Source of the DNA: JBBRGK01 sp036741355
Lineage (GTDB): Bacteria > Chloroflexota > Dehalococcoidia > CAUJGQ01
Assembly (NCBI GenBank): GCA_036741355.1
Contig: DAINSK010000005.1
Span: 62,001 to 126,000, forward strand
Length of the DNA stretch: 64,000 bases
Reading direction: 5' to 3'
Shown here: positions 57,081 to 64,000 of the stretch, in pieces
Numbering within the stretch: position 1 is the first letter of the stretch
Layout of the letters: every line of letters starts with the position of its first letter
Made by a program: the position numbers and the translations under genes
The notes under the pieces: generated by a model
The model's input: only the letters and a program-made list of their open reading frames with translations
What the model was told of the DNA's origin: nothing
Database searches by the model: none

Positions 57081-58364
57081 CTACACCGCCCCGGTCTCGA
57101 ACAGTTCTCGAAGCTCCTCCGGCGCCAAGCCGAGTTCTGTTACGTAGACCTGGTAGTTGTGCTCGCCGAGGAGGGGAGCACGGTTGCGGACACGCCCCGG
57201 CGTGCCGTGGAAGATGTACGGCAGGCCGGGGTAGGTGTACGAACGGCCAAACTCGGGGTGCTCCACTTCCACGAAGAAGCCACGGTCGCGCCAGTGCGGG
57301 TCGTCCAGGTTTTCATCGGGCGATCGCACGGGCCCCCACGGCATGTGGAGAGCCTGGCCGCCGCGGTACGCTTCTTCCGCGCTCAGGCTCTCGACGAAGC
57401 GGCCGATGACGGCCGCGATATGACCGGCGACGGTCCCGCGGTTGTAGGGATTCTCCGTCATCACCGAATCATATTCCGGGTTGCGCAGGTCCTCGACGCG
57501 GCCGTTGCGCTCCATCCAGTCCAAAAGCGGACGCCATGAGCGGGGGTTGCGCGGAATGCCGCCGCCGATCATGTTGATGTCCCGTCCGTCAGTGCAGCGA
57601 AACTGCCAGCGGGGCGTTGTCGTCGCCGCGGCGTGTCGACCGGTCTGGCGCTGCACCACCCGGCGGAAGTACTCCCAGTTTGGAAACGACCCTTCTGTCG
57701 TGCCGGCGCAGGCTTCGTGGATTGACGCGTCGATGTATTGTCCGAGCCCGCTGGACTGCCGGTCAAACAGCGCGATCATGACGCCGATCGCGGCGTACTC
57801 GGCGCCCATGTGAAGGCTGTGAAACGCCTGTGGGCGGATCGGCGGCGCCCCCGGCAGGTCGTCGTAGCCGCATGACGCCATCGGACCGCCCATCGCCATG
57901 CTCGTGAGGTCCGTCATCGCAAAATCGCGGTAGGGCCCGGTCTGTCCGAACGGCGTAATCGCCGCCCATACAAGCGCCGGTTGTGCCTCCACGAACGCCT
58001 CGTAGCCGCAGCCGAGCTCGTCGAGCGAACCCGGCTGTGCGCTTTCGATCACCGCGTCGGCGCCGGCCACCAGGCGCGCGAACAGTTCGCGACCCTCGAC
58101 GTGGTCGAGGCTCAGTGTCACCCCGCGCTTGCTCGTGTTGTAGTACCAGAAGTGCAGACTCCGATTCGTGTCCGGCACGTCGCCTGCAAACGGACCGATG
58201 CGCCGCGCCCGGCTGCCACCTAGTGGCTCGACGACGATCACGTCGGCGCCCATGTCGGCGAGCAGTTTGCCGCAGTACTCGGTTCGCTCGGAAGCAAGCT
58301 CGACGACCCGCACGCCTTCCAGCGGTCCGACTCCACCCGGCTGTTCCGGACACGAGCTGTTCAT
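57081..58364 (-). CDS. CaiB/BaiF class III CoA-transferase B
   Basis: 427 aa. 'LEGVRVVELASERTEYCGKL' + 'LADMGADVIVVEP' is the family N-terminus; 'NTSKRGVTLSLDHVEGRELF', 'DAVIESAQPGSLDELG' and 'ITPFGQTGPYRDFAMTDLTS' follow. The usual catalytic Asp lies in the 'FAMTDLTS' block. The start ATG overlaps the stop of the upstream transferase (ATGA), so both are made together and may form a heteromer. They move CoA between organic acids. Confidence 0.9.
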   Translation of the reverse strand: MNSSCPEQPGGVGPLEGVRVVELASERTEYCGKLLADMGADVIVVEPLGGSRARRIGPFAGDVPDTNRSLHFWYYNTSKRGVTLSLDHVEGRELFARLVAGADAVIESAQPGSLDELGCGYEAFVEAQPALVWAAITPFGQTGPYRDFAMTDLTSMAMGGPMASCGYDDLPGAPPIRPQAFHSLHMGAEYAAIGVMIALFDRQSSGLGQYIDASIHEACAGTTEGSFPNWEYFRRVVQRQTGRHAAATTTPRWQFRCTDGRDINMIGGGIPRNPRSWRPLLDWMERNGRVEDLRNPEYDSVMTENPYNRGTVAGHIAAVIGRFVESLSAEEAYRGGQALHMPWGPVRSPDENLDDPHWRDRGFFVEVEHPEFGRSYTYPGLPYIFHGTPGRVRNRAPLLGEHNYQVYVTELGLAPEELRELFETGAV

Positions 58365-59782
58365 ACCGCCGAGGCCTCGAGCGTGAGTTCGGACACCTCA
58401 TCCTCTGTCAGCCCAAGCAGATCGCCCAGTACGGCGTCGTTATGCTCGCCGATCAGCGGCGCGCCCCTCTCGACCCGCCATGTGGCGCGGGACATGCTCA
58501 GCGGTTCGCCTTCAAAGCGGTGCCGTCCAAGCTCCCCGTGGTCTGCCTCGGGGTAGAAGCCGCGGAATGCGAGCTGCGGGTCGCGCTCCATGCGGTCGGC
58601 AATCGTCTGCACGGCGCCTGCGGGAATGCCCTTTGCCTGCAGCAGGAGCATCAAGTCGATCGGGTCGTAGGCGCGAGTCCAGCCGCCGATGTACTCGTCG
58701 AGCTCATCCTGGTTACGCAGACGCTCGCGGTTTGAGCTAAATTTGTTCCCCCGCGCCCACTCCGGCGACCCCATCGCCTCCACCAGCGACGCCCACTGCC
58801 GGTCGTCCTCGGCCACGATCGTGATCCAGCGGTCATCTGAAGTCTGCGACGCTCTCCCCTCGGCTACGCTCGAGGGGCCCCCGGGTGCAGTCTGCGACGC
58901 TCTCCCCTCGGCTACGCTCGAGGGGCCCCCGGGTGTAGTCTGCGACGCTCTCCCCTCGGCTACGCTCGGGGGGCCCCCGGGGCCGTGGCACGGATAGGTG
59001 TTGTGAGGAGCGACGGCAGGATATGACGAGCGGTTGCCGGGCGGGTTTCCCGGACGGCGGTAGGGGCGGTCGTTGACGGAGCGATCGAGGATCGCCGGAC
59101 CGGCCAGCACCATGCCCGTCTCGATCTGCGAAATATCGACATACTGCCCGCGACCGGAATGCGCCCGGTGATACAACGCGAACAGCGCCGCCAGCGCCCC
59201 ATAGTATCCCGCGGTGTGGTCGAGGTAGGAAAACCCCCAACCGGCCGGCGGTCGCCCCGGTAGGCCGGACATGTGGGTCAGTCCGGACACCGCCTGCGCG
59301 GTCGGCCCCCAGGTGATGTTGTCGCGATCGCGACCCAGGTGACCGAAGCCAGAAAGCGACAGGTAGATGATCGCCGGGTTGATGGCGGCCATCGCCTCGT
59401 AGGAGAGCCCTTTTGCTTCCATCACGCCGGCGCTGTAGTTTTCGATGACAATGTCGGAGACGGCGAGCAACTGTTGAATCGCCTGCAACCCGCGCGGGTC
59501 GTTCATGTTCAACGTTACCGAGCGCTTGTTGCGGCTCAGGTTGTTAAAGAAGCCGCTGGCGTTAAGGCTGCCGGGCGGAGTTCCCGGCGAGATTAGTCCG
59601 ATGCGGATCGAATCGACACGCCCCGCGTACTCGACCCGAACAACGTCGGCGCCAAAGTCGGCGAGGATACGCGTCGCCTGCGGGCCGGCAACGATCCACG
59701 AGAAGTCAACTACGCGGACGCCGGCGAGCGGCAGCGGAGCGCGCTCGTCTTCGCCGGACACATCTTGATCATGCCGATTCAT
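58361..59782 (-). CDS. CaiB/BaiF class III CoA-transferase A with repeat insertion
   Basis: 473 aa. 'LAGVRVVDFSWIVAGPQATR' + 'ILADFGADVVRVE', 'NLSRNKRSVTLNMNDPRGLQ', 'SDIVIENYSAGVMEAKG', 'LSLSGFGHLGRDRDNITWGP'. Between 'HNTYPCHG' and 'DDRWITIVAEDDRQW' lies a tandem 16-residue repeat (three copies of 'PGGPSSVAEGRASQT' + one residue) not expected in the family; without it the length would be normal (about 425). First gene of the transferase pair. Divergent from the hydrolase at 60029. Confidence 0.9.
   Translation of the reverse strand: MNRHDQDVSGEDERAPLPLAGVRVVDFSWIVAGPQATRILADFGADVVRVEYAGRVDSIRIGLISPGTPPGSLNASGFFNNLSRNKRSVTLNMNDPRGLQAIQQLLAVSDIVIENYSAGVMEAKGLSYEAMAAINPAIIYLSLSGFGHLGRDRDNITWGPTAQAVSGLTHMSGLPGRPPAGWGFSYLDHTAGYYGALAALFALYHRAHSGRGQYVDISQIETGMVLAGPAILDRSVNDRPYRRPGNPPGNRSSYPAVAPHNTYPCHGPGGPPSVAEGRASQTTPGGPSSVAEGRASQTAPGGPSSVAEGRASQTSDDRWITIVAEDDRQWASLVEAMGSPEWARGNKFSSNRERLRNQDELDEYIGGWTRAYDPIDLMLLLQAKGIPAGAVQTIADRMERDPQLAFRGFYPEADHGELGRHRFEGEPLSMSRATWRVERGAPLIGEHNDAVLGDLLGLTEDEVSELTLEASAV
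58842..58985. repeat. 48-bp tandem repeat, three copies, inside the CoA-transferase
   Basis: Units start at 58842, 58890 and 58938; each holds CTCTCCCCTCGGCTACGCTC and the partly palindromic CCCCTCG...CGAGGGG. Copies differ by only a few bases. 48 is a multiple of 3, so the frame is kept. Confidence 0.85.
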
Positions 59783-60028
59783 CGAAAGTCAGCATACCGC
59801 GGTCGTCGTCGCGAGGAACACCCCCGCCCGCTGGAGCCGGGAGACCGGCACTCAGAGCGACCAGCGCGCGTAGCGGGGCGGCGGCTGACGACCCTTACCG
59901 GCCTATTGACATGGCGCGATGGAGCTTCACACCATCGGGACGAGGTGTAGGCTGGCTGACCCCGCGCGCTCGGACGTATACTCGGGCGTGTCCGTAGGTT
60001 TGCGCTATCTTCATCCGGGAGGGCAACG

Positions 60029-60760
60029 ATGCCGGTATTCGAGCGGAACAACGTCGCGCTGTATTACGAGGAGTACGGGTCGGGGTATCCGCTATTGCTG
60101 ATCGCGCCGGGTGGCATGCGATCGATGATCGATTTCTGGCATCGCAGCGCGTTCGACCCGACCAGGGAGTTCGCCGGCGATTTTCGCGTTATCGCTATGG
60201 ACCAGCGCAACGCCGGCAAATCCACAGCCCCGATTGGCGGCGCGGATCGCTGGTCCACGTTCGCCGAAGACCAGCTAGCACTACTCGATCACCTCGGCAT
60301 CGAGCGCTGCCATATCATGGGCGGCTGCATCGGTTCCTCATACTGCCTCGGCCTCATCGAGGCCGCAGCCGAAAAGATCAGCGCCGCCGTGCTGCAAAAC
60401 CCCATCGGTCTCAGCCAGGACAACCGCGAAGATTTTCGCAGAATGTTCGACGACTGGGCCGAAGAGCTGCGCAACCAACGTCCGCAGGCGAGCAACGCCG
60501 CGTTGCACGCATTCCGCGAGCGCATGTTCGGCGGCGATTTCGTGTTCAGCGTGACGCGCGACTTCGTTCGGTCCTGCCCAACGCCGCTGCTCGTGCTGGC
60601 GGGCGACGACAACTTTCACCCGACAGCCACCGCCCAGGAGATCACGAACCTGGCGCCGAAGGCCGAACTAATCCTCACTTGGAAGACGCCTGACGTAGTA
60701 GGAGAGACGGTGAGACGTGTCCGCTCATTCCTGCAGTCGCATACGACCGTCGCCGTCTAG
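60029..60760 (+). CDS. alpha/beta hydrolase with Cys at the nucleophile elbow
   Basis: 243 aa. 'LYYEEYGSGYPLLLIAPGGM' and 'RVIAMDQRNAGKST' are the typical oxyanion and strand regions, 'CHIMGGCIGSSYCLGLIEAA' holds the elbow, where GxSxG is replaced by G-G-C-I-G. 'LLVLAGDDNFHPTATA' gives the acid and a later His is not obvious in the standard 'GH' context. A Cys nucleophile occurs in dienelactone hydrolases. A TATACT box is at 59977-59982. Divergent to the CoA-transferases, so perhaps the same pathway. Confidence 0.8.
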   Translation: MPVFERNNVALYYEEYGSGYPLLLIAPGGMRSMIDFWHRSAFDPTREFAGDFRVIAMDQRNAGKSTAPIGGADRWSTFAEDQLALLDHLGIERCHIMGGCIGSSYCLGLIEAAAEKISAAVLQNPIGLSQDNREDFRRMFDDWAEELRNQRPQASNAALHAFRERMFGGDFVFSVTRDFVRSCPTPLLVLAGDDNFHPTATAQEITNLAPKAELILTWKTPDVVGETVRRVRSFLQSHTTVAV

Positions 60761-60825
60761 AGCCACGGAAGCAAAGGCTGTAACAACTGAAAAAGCGGCA
60801 ATAGAATATCGCTACATAGATATTA

Positions 60826-61209
60826 TTATGGCAGCCGTGCGTCGAACGCCGCCGGCAGCAGTTCTCGCAACGTCCAGCGCTGCTCGCCGCCCGCGGCGCC
60901 GGTGCTGATGACCTCGAGATCCGGGGCGAATTCGTTCAGCGCCTGGCGGCAGATCCCGCACGGCGCCATCGGGAGTGGGGCGTCGGTTGTGAGAGCAAGA
61001 CGGCGAAATCGCCGGGCACCCGCGGCGACCGCGCTAAACAGCGCCGTGCGCTCGGCGCAGATCGTCGTGCCGTAGGATCGGTTTTCGATATTGCAACCGC
61101 CGAACCGGCTCCCATCCTCGGCTTCAATCGCCGCACCGACACGAAAGCGCGAGTAAGGGGCATACGCCCGCTCGAGCATCTGCTGCGCGAGCGCCGCTAA
61201 TGAGTCCAT
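60826..61209 (-). CDS. cdd: cytidine deaminase
   Basis: 127 aa, ATG at 61209. 'AYAPYSRFRVGAAIEAEDGS' is the substrate-binding start, 'GGCNIENRSYGTTICAERTA' has the first zinc ligand and catalytic Glu (CAE), and 'MAPCGICRQALNEFAPD' has the PCxxC zinc ligands. Homotetrameric type, pyrimidine salvage (cytidine/deoxycytidine to uridine). Starts 7 bp after the stop of the DUF-like gene upstream. The long N-terminal extension of the frame (to 61401) is not needed. Confidence 0.93.
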   Translation of the reverse strand: MDSLAALAQQMLERAYAPYSRFRVGAAIEAEDGSRFGGCNIENRSYGTTICAERTALFSAVAAGARRFRRLALTTDAPLPMAPCGICRQALNEFAPDLEVISTGAAGGEQRWTLRELLPAAFDARLP

Positions 61210-61216
61210 ATCCGAC

Positions 61217-61522
61217 CTATCGCCGACCGCCGGGCCGCGCCGCTCGCTCGGCCGAGCGCCCGCCAGCCGCCTGGCGGTGGAAGCGGATGCGCCCATGGAG
61301 CGGATCGGGCTGGGCGACGAAGCCCGCTCCCGTCCAGGCACGGGCGCGAGGAGGCGGTTTGCCGTTGACTCCTTGCCAGAATGGGAGGCTCTGCGAGCCA
61401 TGAGGCAGGCGCACGCCGATGATGCGCTCGATCTCTGCGAAGCTCAACGTTACGTCGTTATGGTCGCCCCCTTGCCGTCGCAGGTAAGCGCCGAGCGGAC
61501 CATATTTGTCCTTGATTGGCAT
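61217..61522 (-). CDS. small conserved domain protein upstream of cdd
   Basis: 101 aa from the ATG at 61522. 'MPIKDKYGPLGAYLRRQGGD' then 'LSFAEIERIIGVRLPHGSQS' + 'LPFWQGV' is a small domain I recall from uncharacterised bacterial proteins (often fused to or near HNH or restriction-type modules). The rest is Arg/Ala-rich. Its stop is 7 bp from the cdd start, so the two are cotranscribed. Function unknown. Confidence 0.65.
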   Translation of the reverse strand: MPIKDKYGPLGAYLRRQGGDHNDVTLSFAEIERIIGVRLPHGSQSLPFWQGVNGKPPPRARAWTGAGFVAQPDPLHGRIRFHRQAAGGRSAERAARPGGRR

Positions 61523-61584
61523 GCAGCGATCGTACCGGCCCGCGGCGATCAGCGGCAAGCAGGGTCCTTGACGACCTCAGCGCA

Positions 61585-62922
61585 TCAGGGCGTCTGCCGA
61601 AGCGACTTGACGCCGAGCACCGGCACGCCCGCGATCACGGTGAGCAATCCGACCAATAAGAAGACGGCGCGAATGCCAAACGCGTCGGCAGCGACAGCGC
61701 CAAGGACCAACGACAGCGGTCTTCCCATCTGCGCAAGGCTGTCGTACAAGGCGTACACACGCCCGCGAAATTCGTTGGCACTCTGTTCTTGGACGATCGT
61801 GGTGGCCGAGATGTTGGAGATACCAATGCAGGCGCCTCCGGCCGCGCCGATCGCCATTGTCGGCCACAACGGCAGGCCGAGGGCGAACCCGGCCGAAGCC
61901 AGGCCGACACCGATGATTGACGCACCGGCCAGCCGGCCCTTTCCCACTCTATTGCCCAGTATCGCGACGATAATCGCCCCAACCAGAAAGCCCACGAAAA
62001 TGATCGAGGTCAATGAGCCAAACTGCAGAGCGCCGTCCTTGGTGACCCGTTTGATGTACAGCGGGATGAGGACCGGCAGCGGTGACAGCAGAAAGTTGAG
62101 CACAGCTCCCACTACGATCACGGCTTGAAGGGTTCGTTTGCGGCGAAGGTATCGAAACCCATCTCGGATATCGCGCAGGATAGCGCCGGCCGTGGGTGAG
62201 CTGGGAGGAGCGTTGCCGGGCTTCACCCGCCGGCGCGCAATTAGGAGCAAGACGGTCGCCGAGCCGAAAAATGACACGGCGTCGACGTAAAAGACCCCTA
62301 GCGTCCCGGCCAGGGCTACGACGGTGCCACCGATCGCCGGACCGCCAACGAACAGGATCTGACGCGTACCGGTGAGCAGCGCATTGGCTCGAATCAGGTC
62401 TTCAGGCGGCACCAGGCTTGGCGTGAGCGCCGCTTTCGACGGGTCGAAAAACTGTCCCGCGATGCCGAGAAAGAACGACATCACCGCCAGCTCCCAGACA
62501 TGCAGGGTTGTGACTGCGTTGATTGCCGGGAGTAACAGCACGATCAGACCGCGTACGGCGTCTGACGTAACCATCGTCCAGAGCCTGTCGAATCGGTCGA
62601 CCAACGCCCCGGTGAAAATACCAAACAGGTACGGAAGTGTGGCGGCGACGAGTACGCTGCTCAGGGAAGCGGCCGAGCTGGGAGACTTGCCCGTGAGGGT
62701 CAACGTCAGCCATACCAGGCCGACGGTCATCATGCCGTCGCCGATCTGGGAGACGACCTGCGCCAGCCAGACGATACGGAGATCGCTGTATTTGAGCACG
62801 CCGATGTGGCGTTGCCATTGCTGGCGCCTGCTCGCCACATCGGGAGCGATCGAGGAAGCTGGCTCAGCGCCGTCCGCGTCCGGGGCCTCCGCGTCGGCTC
62901 GCTTCGTCACCCGCGCCCCCAC
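61585..62922 (-). CDS. MFS transporter, EntS/MFS_3 type
   Basis: 445 aa with a 40-residue polar N-terminus then 12 predicted helices. 'YSDLRIVWLAQVVSQIGDGM', 'FGIFTGALVDRFDRLWTMVT' and 'FLGIAGQFFDPSKAALTPSL' + 'VPPEDLIRANALL' are hallmarks of the transmembrane secretion effector/enterobactin exporter branch; 'ANEFRGRVYALYDSLAQMG' is the second-half motif. Exports a small molecule; substrate unknown. Sits 62 bp upstream of the small gene's start and may be the head of that operon. Confidence 0.9.
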   Translation of the reverse strand: MGARVTKRADAEAPDADGAEPASSIAPDVASRRQQWQRHIGVLKYSDLRIVWLAQVVSQIGDGMMTVGLVWLTLTLTGKSPSSAASLSSVLVAATLPYLFGIFTGALVDRFDRLWTMVTSDAVRGLIVLLLPAINAVTTLHVWELAVMSFFLGIAGQFFDPSKAALTPSLVPPEDLIRANALLTGTRQILFVGGPAIGGTVVALAGTLGVFYVDAVSFFGSATVLLLIARRRVKPGNAPPSSPTAGAILRDIRDGFRYLRRKRTLQAVIVVGAVLNFLLSPLPVLIPLYIKRVTKDGALQFGSLTSIIFVGFLVGAIIVAILGNRVGKGRLAGASIIGVGLASAGFALGLPLWPTMAIGAAGGACIGISNISATTIVQEQSANEFRGRVYALYDSLAQMGRPLSLVLGAVAADAFGIRAVFLLVGLLTVIAGVPVLGVKSLRQTP

Positions 62923-63052
62923 ATCCTCTTACTATGGCCACGCGGCGACCCCACCTCGGGACCCTCCCCGATGCAAGGAGCGGACCCTTTGCCTTGGCTC
63001 TGCCAGCGCGCCGAATAATTTGACCAGCCTTTGCGCCTGCTACCAACGTTCG

Positions 63053-63128
63053 CCCCTCTCCGCTTCGGAGAGGGGTCGGGGGTGAGGTCCACGACTGCCG
63101 ACTGCCCACTGCCGACTGCCTACTGCCC
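63053..63128. repeat. MITE-like end followed by heptamer units
   Basis: CCCCTCTCCGCTTCGGAGAG hairpin and 'GGGGTCGGGGGTGAGGTCCA' match the right end of the repeat at 7851. Then 'CGACTGC' and 'CCACTGC/CTACTGC' units follow to 63128, as after the 7851 copy. The left end of the element is not evident, so this is a half or solo end. Confidence 0.55.
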
Positions 63129-63142
63129 GCAGGCGAAGCGGC

Positions 63143-64000
63143 CTACCCCCGCGGAAGCCCTAGCCCACGCGTCGCGATGATGTTGCGCTGAATCTCACTG
63201 GTGCCGGCGGCGATCGTCGATGAGACGGAGGTCTCATACGCGTCGGCGAGGCGCCCCTTGAGCTTCGCTTCGGGCGAGCCAGGTTTCAGCTCGCCGTACA
63301 GTCCCAGCATCTGCAGACCCGTGGAGGCGATTCGCTGGCTTAGCTCGCTGCCGTACAGTTTGGACATGGACGCTTCGTAATTAGGGATCTTGCCGGTCGC
63401 CTGCATCCAGGGGATGCGATAGGCGATGCTCGTGCCTACTGCCAGCTCAACAGCCCGATCCGCCAACCGCAGACGAATCGAAGGGTTGCTGTTCACCATT
63501 TCTCGGTGCTCAGCTGCAAAGGCCGTCAGCGACTCCAGCAGCCGGCGACCGCCCGCGTACGCCGCGATCCCCGAGCGCTCAAAGTCGAGCGCCACCGCGA
63601 CCTGGTACCAGCCGCGGTTTTCCTCGCCAACCAGGTAGTCCTTCGGGATGCGCACGTTGTCGAAGAAGACCTCGTTGAAACCGTGGTGGTCCGCAAGGTT
63701 GATCAGCGGCCGCACGGTGACGCCGGGCGCGTCCATCGGCACGACGAAAGTGGTGATGCCTTTGTGCTTGGGCGCGTCGGCGTCAGTACGGGCAGCCAGC
63801 CAACCCCAGTTGGAGCGGTGGGCTCCAGAGGTCCAGATCTTCTGTCCGTTGATCACGTAGTCGTCACCGTCGCGCATGGCCCGCGTCTGTAGCGCCGCCA
63901 GGTCGGATCCGGCCCCCGGCTCGGAATAGAGCGTGCACCAGACATCTTCGCCGCTGGTGATGCACGGCAGGAAGCGCTCTTGCTGCTCCTTGGTGCCGTA
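63143..64000 (-). CDS. acyl-CoA dehydrogenase, N-terminus cut by window edge
   Basis: At least 285 aa of an FAD-dependent acyl-CoA dehydrogenase. 'YSEPGAGSDLAALQTRAM' is the FAD/substrate loop, 'YVINGQKIWTSGAHRSNWGW' + 'LAARTD' the middle barrel, and 'AGTSEIQRNIIATRGLGLPR' the C-terminal signature. The position of the catalytic Glu in this long-chain/IBD group cannot be fixed by eye. Oxidises acyl-CoA to enoyl-CoA, feeding the crotonases and CoA-transferases of the same region. Confidence 0.92.
   Translation of the reverse strand, partial: YGTKEQQERFLPCITSGEDVWCTLYSEPGAGSDLAALQTRAMRDGDDYVINGQKIWTSGAHRSNWGWLAARTDADAPKHKGITTFVVPMDAPGVTVRPLINLADHHGFNEVFFDNVRIPKDYLVGEENRGWYQVAVALDFERSGIAAYAGGRRLLESLTAFAAEHREMVNSNPSIRLRLADRAVELAVGTSIAYRIPWMQATGKIPNYEASMSKLYGSELSQRIASTGLQMLGLYGELKPGSPEAKLKGRLADAYETSVSSTIAAGTSEIQRNIIATRGLGLPRG

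Overview
The window is a high-GC bacterial chromosome segment. Several lipid-type CoA genes (three crotonases, two class III CoA-transferases, an acyl-CoA dehydrogenase), a luciferase-like monooxygenase, secreted one-copper-type proteins, tandem heptamers and hairpin-rich intergenic repeats together suggest a Chloroflexota (Dehalococcoidia/Thermomicrobia-like) genome, perhaps a metagenome assembly. The phylum is inference; no rRNA is present to confirm it.

Layout. 1-19.8 kb is ordinary chromosome: lysA (cut by the left edge), an MBL-fold hydrolase, two membrane/secreted unknowns, crotonase 1, purA, crotonase 2, a PadR-modA-modB operon without modC, crotonase 3, a histidine phosphatase, a nitrilase-family hydrolase, a luciferase-like monooxygenase, a cupredoxin/propeller lipoprotein and a DHA2 transporter. 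19.9-22.7 kb holds a Tet(M)/Otr(A)-type ribosomal protection gene with an overlapping short upstream ORF, followed by a cluster of broken genes (internally deleted aminoglycoside phosphotransferase, internally deleted copy of a nearby membrane gene, tail of a SLOG-like gene). 22.7-30.2 kb is a conflict/signalling region: two small conserved genes, a SLOG-like protein divergent from a large PfkB-like/AAA+ ATPase, then a TIR-STAND protein split by one in-frame TAG.

30,311-55,872 is an integrated element of about 25.5 kb, bounded by a 48-bp direct repeat of the 3' part of a tRNA-Thr(CGT) gene. The intact tRNA is at the right end, next to a tyrosine integrase and an excisionase-like gene. The element carries a primase-like protein, several HTH_17 proteins, an ArdC-like antirestriction protein, a SWIM protein, two paralogous small 'DGWLN' proteins, and an unusually large set of exported proteins (kelch, SH3, two 'GWNLVAGP' proteins, a Cys-rich Tat-type protein beside a MauE-TlpA fusion, lipoproteins). 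No capsid, terminase large subunit, relaxase or type IV secretion gene was recognised, so it looks like a mobilisable or satellite-type element whose cargo acts at the cell surface. It also contains repeated signal-peptide modules and frameshifted or stop-split genes, as expected of recently duplicated and decaying cargo.

55.9-64 kb returns to chromosome: nitroreductase, a translationally coupled pair of CaiB/BaiF CoA-transferases (one with a 48-bp x3 in-frame repeat), an alpha/beta hydrolase with a Cys in the nucleophile elbow, a small-protein/cytidine deaminase pair, an MFS exporter and an acyl-CoA dehydrogenase cut by the right edge. Three kinds of dispersed intergenic repeats (MITE-like elements, heptamer arrays, four-hairpin repeats) punctuate the chromosomal parts and are not seen inside the element.
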